Source: Atrichornis clamosus
Taxonomy: Eukaryota; Chordata; Aves; Passeriformes; Menuridae
NCBI GenBank assembly: GCA_013400975.1
Contig: WBMZ01009435.1
Location: 124,001-188,000 of the forward strand
DNA: 64,000 nt
Direction: 5' to 3'
A program made the position numbers and the translations under genes. A model generated the notes under the pieces. That model had not been told where the DNA came from and ran no database searches. It saw only the letters and a list, made by a program, of their open reading frames with translations. This document shows, piece by piece, positions 55,486 to 64,000 of the stretch. How positions within the stretch are numbered: position 1 is the stretch's first letter; each line of letters begins with the position of its first letter.

Positions 55486-55554
55486 AGGGGCTTGAAACTA
55501 GATGATCTTTAAGGTCCCTTCCAATCCAAACAATCCTATGAAATCCTATGAAAA
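55486..55554 (+). mobile_element. CR1 LINE 3' terminus with short tail repeats
   Basis: The plus strand carries GAAACTAGATGATCTTTAAG, GTCCCTTCCAATCC and then a tail with two copies of ATCCTATGAA, which is the CR1 terminal microsatellite. It sits about 450 bp from the minus-strand CR1 at 54663-55035, forming an oppositely oriented pair. Confidence 0.92.
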
Positions 55555-55762
55555 TAATCTGGGGAGTTTGCTACAGCTGTTTCTAAGAAATACTTCAAGA
55601 TAAGAACAATTATATGGCAAAAGTGAAAGCAAAACATCCAAATCATCATAATAATTAAAAAAAATAATATCTATGTCAAGTCACCAAGCTACAAAGTGTC
55701 TGGAGAGTAGAGTCAGTGATGAAATTCCAGCTGTTCATGTTTAAAAACAACTCTCCCTCATC

Positions 55763-55790
55763 CCATGAAAAACAACCAACCAAACAAACA
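55763..55790. repeat. Short (AAAC/CCAA)n run
   Basis: About 28 bases of AACAACCAACCAAACAAACA type sequence. Confidence 0.75.
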
Positions 55791-56229
55791 CATACAAGTG
55801 AAAAACACATCAACTTCACTTGCTGTAGAGAGAAAGATGAATTTGACAAGCCCCTTCCAGGCAGGCTGATGGCTGAGGAGCAGAGAAGGCAAGGACTGAG
55901 CTTCCCCAGCAGCCTACTTGACAGGTCCTGTCAGTTTTCATTTCTGGCTTACTGTCTGCCCACGAGCAAATTTTGCAAATTCTGAAGATTCTACATTTGG
56001 GTGAAGCATTTTTTTGAAAATAAATATGTTGTTCCTTAGTCTCACATTTCTTCCCTAAATCTCAAATTTTTCCACAAGAAATGTTCTCTACCCAGCTCTG
56101 GGCTTGATCCCTTTTCCAAGTCTACCTCCAATACAAACAGCTGCGGTTATCCCTGTGGAAAGACTTTAGGAAAACCCCAGCTACATCTATAGTTACGTAA
56201 ACATTGAGATATGTGTAAACTATATTATT

Positions 56230-56720
56230 CTGCAATCTTTCCAGGGGCACAGGCACAAACAATTACGGACTGTCAGACACTTTGTCTGTCAGGGCAGGAC
56301 GAGAACTGCACTGGCAGGCTTGAGGTGCCTCTGCCGAGATAACACCACCACAAAGTGTGAGATGCTGCAGATAACAGAGAAGGAGTGCCTACGTACAGAT
56401 GGCTCACCCCATCCTGTGGCCCCTCTAACAAGAGAGCTACAGGAGAGAGGGCAGGCAGGTGCTAGAGATAACACAGTGTTAGCTTTTAACAGAATTGAGG
56501 CCAGTGAGAAAAGGGAATCCAGGCTGCAATGCTTAATTGGGAAGTGATGAGGATGATAAATGGAAAGAACTTGGAAAGGGAAGAATGGGGGAAGGAAAAG
56601 CAAGGGGAGACAAACTGGGGTGTTTGAGGGCACATTATCAATGCATTGAGGAGGAACCTGGGTGCTCTCCCTTCTGTAGGTGAGGGAACAGCTAGAGGAC
56701 CTCCTGACATCTTAAAATAC
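56230..56720. other. GC-richer, purine-rich unclassified segment
   Basis: The segment moves from CCAGGGGCACAGGCACAAAC into a strongly purine-rich stretch at 56565-56625 (AACTTGGAAAGGGAAGAATG and similar). The long minus-strand frames here are low-complexity Pro/Ser/Phe-rich translations of that purine run. No gene or known repeat is identified. Confidence 0.35.
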
Positions 56721-57134
56721 ACCAGATGGACAGACTCTTCCCCATGTTTACTGCTCATTAAATGAGCATTTAGGTAATACTAAAGTAATTCTGTTTATGA
56801 CAGTTATGAATTCAGTTTGTGCCATTCTGAAATAATGCCCGTATCTCTACTCAGGACCTTTTTCTGGTTGTTGCTGCTGTCTCAAAAATAGATTTCTCTC
56901 AGTACAAGGCAGGCAACAACCATTCCAGTTCTCAGAAGTTACTCAACACAAAAACTGACTGCTAGAATAGCATCTAAAAGGCTTATCTACTATGGTTTCC
57001 TACAAATACTCATGAACAGCACAAGCAAGCAAACACTTCCTATGAGTAATAGGAGTGTTGAGAGCTTGAGAGTCAGAGACTTTCAGATCCTGATGCCATG
57101 CTTGTATGATTAATAATGCCCAGTAGAGTTTTCT

Positions 57135-57400
57135 GCCATGAAATTACTCAAGTGTTTTCTGAACTTGTTTAAATTTTTTATATTCATAACATCCTGCAGA
57201 AAAATCTCTGCAGCTCTGCAACATAACGTGCAAAGAACTGGTTTGTTGTGATTTTATCACCTAGTAGTTTCATTTGATGTGCCTTATATTTGACAAACAG
57301 GAATATTTCTCAGAATAGGTGTAAATAACACCAGTAAGTACACCATAAAAACTGATGTCTTACTATTACCTCTTCCTCCCTATTACAGCACTTTCCTGAA
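57135..57400 (-). mobile_element. Old CR1/L3-like LINE remnant
   Basis: The plus strand reads like the antisense of the amniote-wide CR1/L3 group: TTCATAACATCCTGCAGAAA, CTGCAGCTCTGCAACATAAC, GCAAAGAACTGGTTTGTTGT and CTAGTAGTTTCATTTGATGT, then GTAAATAACACC. This ordered series (a CATCCTGTGG-type block, a TTAACTA-type block, TTTCATTTGGTG, then AATAACAC) is characteristic of old CR1 members seen in turtles and crocodilians. It is much more diverged than the other CR1 pieces. Confidence 0.6.
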
Positions 57401-58595
57401 AAACACTGACTCTATTTAATCTTAAAATTTTGAAACAAAGTATGCTTTCATTATGCATTTTGGTAAAGATCGTTGTACTGGAGAACAGACTTGACTGAAA
57501 TGTGTAATATACTTCCTTCTAATTATCTACTATTTTTGTATTAGAAAAAGCTAATGTGCTTTAAATCTGTCTTAGTGCCTGCATTCTAAAATGTGGAAGC
57601 AATTCTGATCTTCTCTGAAATACTTAGTTAGATCAATCCATAAAAACCTTATATAAAATAGCCATGTGTTATCATCGCATCCAGTTTCTACACCGTGTTC
57701 ATGTGCAGCAATTTTCAGCCATACTGAGGGGCAGGTTACCTGCCTATGATCTCAGTCTCCATACACTTACTGGTTTCAGAACCAAATTACAAAAATCCAG
57801 AGCTTTTAACTTTTAAGGATTCAAATATAACATTCAGCGCTTTAAACTAATATGCCTTAGAGATGACCCTTTAGGACAACAGAGGTTTCAGTCCTTCTAA
57901 AGATATAACATTTCACCAGAACTACACTAAGTTCCCTTTTTGAGCATAGAAGTTGAGTACATGAGCTATTTAGAGAGCTTTTTACAATCTTCTCAAAGCT
58001 GCAATATGTTTCATTCCTAGAACTTACTCTTTCACAATATCTCTGTTCAAAAATGAGAGGAGAAGAAATAGTTGTTGGTCTGACACCATATTTTAATAAA
58101 AATGTGAAATGTTTTACTCTGATATGAAAGAATTTGAGAAGGACTTTTCATTTCTTCCAAACGCTCTTCTGCTGCTGCATTTGAGACTAACACCGTAAAA
58201 CTACATTGTTTTTTGATTCCAAGATTTCTCCAAGTTTTTCATCCTGTAATGACCACTTGAATAGAAAAGTATCAGAAAAAAACCCTCCTGACACATCTGT
58301 AAGTTTGTCTTGTCTGCTCACTTTCACAAAATGCTGAATCATATTTTCCACATGCAAAAGAGATGATTGACCACAGACAGAGGTCTCCTCTGGACATCAT
58401 GACTTGGATCTGTAATAGCAAAGGTTTCAGTTTGTTTTAAAACTGGGACGCATTGGAAGGTTTCGACATCGCATGTTTACAGTAGAACATGATGTATACT
58501 AGTTGTTTCCTGTTAATCATAACAATCAAGCCCCATCATCCTGTGCATTCAGTGATTTAGGGCTGCCAAGCACATGGCAAACCTGTATGTATTGA

Positions 58596-59387
58596 TGTCC
58601 TGGTTTTGGCTGGGATGGAGTTAATTTTGTCCTCAGTAGCTGGTACAGTGATGAGTTTTGGAATCATTATGAGAATAATGCTGATAACACACTGATGTTT
58701 CAGTTGTTGCTAAGTGGTGCTTATCCAAATCAAGGACTTTTCAAGTTTCCCAAGCTCTGACAGCAGGTGCACAAGAAGTCATGAGGGACCATGGCCAGGA
58801 CAGTTGACCAAACTGGGCAAAGGGATATTCCATACCATAGAACGTCATTTTCTGTATGTAAATCGGAGCAGTCTGTTCCTGAAGGACTGTACCCCACGGA
58901 AGGGACCCACACTGGAGCAGTTTGTGAAGAACTGCAGCTTGTGGGAAGGACTACGTTGAAGAAGTTTGGGAAGGACTGTCTCGTGCAGAAGGGAGGGGCT
59001 GGGGAAGAGTTTGAGTAGTCCTCCCCCTGAGGAGAAAGGAGCAGCAGTGACGTGTGATGAACTGACCACAGACCCCATTCACTGTCCCCCCGGAACTGCG
59101 GCGGGGGGACGAGGTAGAGAAAATTAGGAATGAAGATAACCCCAGGAAGAAAGGAGGGCTGTGGGAAAGGTGTTTGAAGATTTGGGTTTACTTCTCATTA
59201 CCTTACTCAGATTTGATTTCCCCATGTTGAATCTGTTTTGCCCATGACAGTGACTGGTGAGTAATCTCTCTGTGTCCTTATCTCCACCTACGAGTTTTTT
59301 GTTCTATTCTCTCTCACCTGTTCACCTAAGGAGGGAAGAGACAGAGCAGCTTTGGGCACCTGACTTCCAGCCAGGGTCAACTCAACA
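58596..59387 (+). mobile_element. Solo LTR, avian ERVL-type family (longer copy)
   Basis: The element opens TGTCCTGGTTTTGGCTGGGA, TGGAGTTAATTTTGTCC and contains GATAACACACTGATGTTTCA, GTTGTTGCTAAGTGGTGCTT, CAGACCCCATTCACTGTCCC, a CGGCGGGGGGACGAGGTAGAG block, and TCCTTATCTCCACCTACGAG. It closes near GGGTCAACTCAACA. This is a widespread bird ERVL-type LTR known to me by its opening. A tandem segment lies at 58865-58995 (listed separately). No internal retroviral genes flank it. I see no convincing target-site duplication, so either the exact ends are off by a few bases or the duplication has decayed. It is antisense to MAN1A1. Confidence 0.9.
58865..58995 (+). repeat. Three imperfect tandem units inside the longer LTR
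   Basis: Three successive imperfect units start at about 58865, 58914 and 58957. Each has a GGAGCAG/TGAAGAAG start, a GTTTGTGAAGAA- or GTTTGGGAAGG-like middle and a GGGAAGGACT/GAAGGACTGT core, with a spacing of 43-49 bp. The shorter LTR at 45751 lacks this block, which helps explain its smaller size. The units may be protein-binding or enhancer modules of the LTR; that is inference. Confidence 0.7.
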
Positions 59388-59779
59388 CACTTGGTTAAGG
59401 ATATTTGCAAACTTTTAGCTGACATGGTTAACTGAGAGTTAAAAATTTACCTGCACTAGCTAAGTAAGGCAATAAAGTGCTGATGTGAATATTGAAGGGG
59501 AAATCTTATTGTCCCATCTGTCAGTCGTAAAAACAAACAAGCCAACTCTATCACTGCCTTACCCTGATGAACAGAAGAAACTCATTTCCTTGAATTCTAC
59601 TTGTACCGTTAATAGCCTATATTCTTTTAAGGCTGTCATTTCTTTGAGGAAAAATCAGCTTTGAGCTAAGTCCTTTAACACGTACTAGTGTAGTAGCTTT
59701 GACAAGAGCTACTAGGCAGTGTGTTCATCTGCTGCTGACTCTGAAATAGGTCACTAACCATTGCTCCAGCTAAATGAAA

Positions 59780-59995
59780 GAGGACCCCTCCAGAAGTGTC
59801 GCACCAGTCAGGGCCCACAGCTGGAGTGCTGAAGCCTGGAGCTTTTCATGTCCCACTCAAAAGCAGTGAGATGTGGCAGGAAAGCCTTTGGGCTGTGCAA
59901 CACAGGAGAGAAGGCTTTGCTCTGGTGCGTGGTGCTACTGGAACTGGTCTCGTATCAGGACTTCCGGCCAAAGAAGGAAAGCCAGAGAGTTGGTC
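59780..59995. other. GC-richer unclassified segment after the longer LTR
   Basis: A short patch (for example GTCAGGGCCCACAGCTGGAG near 59809) about 400 bases past the LTR end. The 79- and 85-codon plus frames overlap each other and have no recognisable domain. It is not obviously part of the LTR. Confidence 0.3.
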
Positions 59996-62900
59996 CCACA
60001 AACACACCACTGTAATAAAAATATGCAGCAGCTCAGACTTTCAATTTCTATAGCTGATTTCATGCCTGCTTTATACATGATGTTACTGCTACTTGCTAAT
60101 AATAGGCAATAACCAGATGTCAGAGCAAGAAACTATCGAGCTTAAATATTGAGCAAGTATTTTACATTTTTTGAGGAAGTTTTACAGTCAGCATCAAAAG
60201 CCAATAATGCCTGCTGGTGTGAGTGCTGTAATCAGACTGCAGAATAAACCCAAGGCAGTGTCAAGCAGAATGTAAAATGAAGGGTCTGCAAGAGAGGCAG
60301 CACTTCAGAAATATGTCTGTATTTGAAGTTTCCTGACAGTATTAAATAAACTCAAATTCAAAAATTACAGTCTTCCAAAACACATGCCCTGAAAAATGTA
60401 GTATTTGCAGTCTGGTGCCTTTTTCATTGATTTAAAGAGAAATTTATTACTGCTTTCTTTGTGAGGAATAGCAGTCTGTATGGGGCATCATTTGCCGTGC
60501 TTGAAACTGACAGATACGTCCATAAAGAACAGAAGCCCACTTTCACTCCAATTCGCTGTTTTCGTTCCCAATACTAATGAAGGGATGTGAGAATGCTTTA
60601 AGAAAGCATTGGGAAATGCCAGTCCCATGCCATCATGTCACAGCTGCCTTAAAAGGTAGACAGCGGGAGAGTTCAATTCCTCATCCCAACTGGAGGGATT
60701 TTTTGGTGATCCCATCTGTGTACACTAATACTCTTCTTGGGAGCAAACTGCTGTAATCATTTGTTCATGCAAGGCATGGTTTTTACAGATCAAAGTGAAC
60801 TGCAGTTTTAATTAGCTTGGCTTTAGTCCACATTACAAAGAAAATAAAGGAATATATGTTCAACGTATGCCCAAACCTTCAAGGAAAAGTACAAATATTC
60901 CACAATCCTCACTCACTTTCAGTAACATTTGCCCCTTGCAGTCCAAAAGCCTTGGCACCAAATGCACATACATCTCTTCTACAAATAACACCAGCACACA
61001 CATTCTGACTTCAGGGAAGAGGATTTTTCAGTGGCAAAGTGTGTGACAAAAAAATAGTGGGTTTTTGGTGAATTTGCTTCCAGGTCTGGTCTGGCAGAGC
61101 TATGGCTGGTTAGAATTTTAAGCATACTGCCGAAGTCCAAGGGAGAACAAAAGGAATATGGGTTTGTGCTGATTTGGGGAAAGTAGTTGACTGTACAGAA
61201 TTTATAAGGTCATGAAAAAGTAAAAAGAATGTCTTTCATCACAATATATATTTTCAGTATTTTTCTGTAGAAATAGAAGCAAGTGGGTTTAGAGACAGAT
61301 GCTAAAAGAAATTAAATTCTGCTATAAAAAACCAAATTATTTCTAAGTCCACCTAGAGATATTAATGAGGTAATAGCTACTTCAGTAACACTAACCATAT
61401 CACAAAACCTGGAGAGTATGATGAAACTGAGTGATGTCCCAAAGTGAGAGAGACTAACTACAGGAATTAACCGTACAAGTTAATTGTTATCAATACCTTG
61501 TATAAAAAGCTGATCAAGAACTGCTGATCAGAATTTTCAGTAAGCTATAAAATAGTGAATAGCATTTACTTTTCAGCACACTGTGACTTGCAAGCAAATA
61601 CTGTTCTTACTCCAAGAGGTCTATATTTAGTTAGTAACAGCTCTTCTGAAGATCAAAAGTGTTCTTTATCCCCAGGAATCCAAAGGGAAAAAGGCAAAAC
61701 ATATGAATAATACAACATTTAATCAGAGTTCATACAATAGTCACTTTTATAGTACACCTTTATATACAGCTATACATTAAGTTTTGAGAATTGCCTTTCA
61801 TCATCTGAGGTGCCAAACATTTCCTGCCTACTCACCAGCCAAAACAATGGCCTTTCCCAGGTTTCAGTTGCATATATAAGCAGGAAGAGGTGTGAAATAT
61901 TCACGCTCTAGAAAAGCATGCGACGTAAAAATTAGTTTGTCTTTACTTCTTTGGCAATAATGCCACATATCAGGCTATGAGATTTTTCTTTAGTTTTTTT
62001 TTCATTAACACACATACAGATTTATATATCCATACACAGACATATCTTCCTTCACTCCAAACACTCTTAAATGCTGGGGTTTTTAGTAAAATGTGTCATA
62101 TTCACAATGTTCCCAGTTATTAGTTTTCAAACGGAAGACGAGCAAGTTTGCCTTGTCCCGTCAGAAAAATTTCTCTCCTCCTTCTATATAACATCTTTGG
62201 GGAATTTAGTGAAGTCCAAGGAAAAGGCTGAAGTTGAAATTTGAGTGGGATTGTGGGGGGAATAGGGGGAGGCATGGTGATGCTAGAAAAGATAGCATGT
62301 AAAAAATTCCCTCTTATTTTGATTACAGCATGTACAATACCACCCGGCATGCTTCCTATAAACAGCATATTTGAAACCAGATATTACAGCACAGCAGGAA
62401 TATCCAAAATAAATTATGAACCAGTTAATAGCACATTCACAGTCTGCAGAAGTACCCCACATAACACAGGACAAAAGGCAACATGAAGCTACCAAGCACA
62501 AGAGAATCATTATTGGTGATGTTGCAGTAAAATCAGCCACGAAGTTCTTAGGGAAATGTTTCTCTACGTGGACATAAGGTAGGGCTGGTAAAACTGACAC
62601 TTAAGTGTGTTTGGCACTGAGGTAGCTGATCACATCTGTATTTATTTACACTGCAGTGTTCACATGAACACAGAGGACTTTTAAAGCTAGTTTTGAGATT
62701 TGTCTTTGGCGTCAGCCACTGGTCCTGTTCCTTCCTTAGAAAACATACACATTTTTCAAACAGTGGCATGAATCTGAAGTGGGGAAAAAACCCTTCATGA
62801 AAAACAAAGAATAAAACAGGCATCACAAAAATACTGTGCTCAAACAAGAGGTAAGAAAAAACTCCACAAAATCTCCTGATCAGAGAACACGGTAATGGTT

Positions 62901-64000
62901 AATTAGCACACCATGAAGCTACTGTAGAGGCACTCTGAACTGAATACATGTAATACCTTGCAGTGCACTACTGTTTAAAATAATTTCGTTTAAAATTGTG
63001 TCCTTCTAGGTTCTTATGATCAAGACTACAGCTGACAAAAAAAAAATGTTTTCTCAGTGCCTAGCACATGCAAATCAGATGACTGCTCATCTAAAGGTTT
63101 CTTTTCACATGCAAGAGACCAAAGTGGTGGGACTTCAATAGCTTAGACTACAGGATCAGCTTTACATGGAAAATGTTGAATTTCTACTTCAAGTCACTGA
63201 TCAAAAATGTAGAACTGGAGGTGCAGACACTGGTTATGCTTTCGATTGCTGAATGAACAGCATCCCAAATAACTTACTTTCTTGATGAAATGAAGCCTCC
63301 ATACTCAGGCACAGTAGAAAATTTAAAGAAAAAAAAAGTCTAATGAAAGTTAAAACAAGCTTAACTCCTCTCTGGAAGCCCTTTCCTCAAATTTATTCAG
63401 TTCCTACCAAAAGTGTTCATGTAGCTTTTACAGCTACCTTTTCTCATTTTCAGAACCAAATAAAAACTATGAGTGGTCACTGTTCCCATAACAAAGAATC
63501 ATGAAGTTGGGGCAAAAGGAAGGTTATATAGTCCCTGCTATAGATAGAAGAAGCTTTGCTCTCCCATCACAAAATCAGAATAGGTATGTCAAATTGAAGG
63601 GATGCTCATGTATTTCTATAATGCTGGAAACCAACCCTTTTAGAAGTGACTAGCAGGTCTGGACACTGAGAATGAGCCAGTGTAAAGAAAGACTTCATTT
63701 TCAAAACCAAGCTTCTGCAAAGCCAGACCCCTTTGTGATGTCAAAAATGACAGAAAATCAAATGTTGAGGATCTGGACTCTCCTGAATCGGTGTGTAGTT
63801 CAAGAGTACAACACTACTGTAAAAATATTTACAGTTCCTGCTGTAAACCCCATGACAAGTCACACAAAACAGACAGAAATTTAATCAAAAAATCCGTGTT
63901 TGTCAGCTAGAAGTTAGACCCTCAAGAAAGAAATTAGACAGAACTGTGCTTTAAATCTACTATAATGGCATCCATTTCAGTTTCAATACAAACTCCAAAC

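Noticed and set aside
45751..59387. A full provirus bounded by the two LTRs
   Set aside because: The copies differ strongly in length and sequence, and the DNA between holds CR1s and plain intron with no gag, pol or env coding traces.
62120..62847. Overlapping open frames of 81-105 codons on both strands
   Set aside because: No domain or repeat is recognised and the frames contradict each other. Consistent with chance.

Overview
The window looks like nuclear DNA from a bird. It is AT-rich and almost entirely non-coding, with no operon-like gene packing. The recognisable mobile elements are CR1 LINE fragments, some ending in the avian-type ATTCTATGA-like tail, and two LTRs of an ERVL-type family that begins TGTCCTGG and is common in birds. 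The species cannot be fixed from the sequence alone.

The only protein-coding gene I can support is MAN1A1, the Golgi class I alpha-1,2-mannosidase (glycoside hydrolase family 47). It lies on the minus strand, and two consecutive internal exons are visible: 39796-39892 and 30492-30607. The exons have canonical splice sites, join in frame across a phase-1 intron, and encode the start of the GH47 catalytic domain. Exon numbers (2 and 3) follow the human MAN1A1 layout from memory. Exon 1 (cytosolic tail, membrane anchor and stem) should lie above 64000, and the exons with most of the catalytic barrel should lie below 1.

Layout: 1-30491 is intron 3 (its 3' end is not in the window), 30492-30607 is exon 3, 30608-39795 is intron 2, 39796-39892 is exon 2, and 39893-64000 is part of intron 1. 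Intron 3 holds two small CR1 pieces, one old CR1/L3-like remnant, a (GT)n run and several GC-richer islands I cannot classify. Intron 2 holds mainly simple repeats and one possible old LINE remnant. Intron 1 is the most repeat-rich part: a roughly 540-bp CR1 at 43.9 kb, an LTR at 45.75 kb, a CR1 with a decayed reverse-transcriptase end at 52 kb, an oppositely oriented CR1 pair at 54.7-55.5 kb, an old CR1/L3-like remnant at 57.2 kb and a second LTR at 58.6 kb.

The many short open frames across the window are what chance gives in AT-rich intron DNA or are decayed transposon sequence. I found no RNA gene, CRISPR array, second gene or previously undescribed system. The most useful leads are the gene identification, the two related LTRs lying antisense to the host gene, the tandem units inside one LTR, and the unclassified GC-rich islands.
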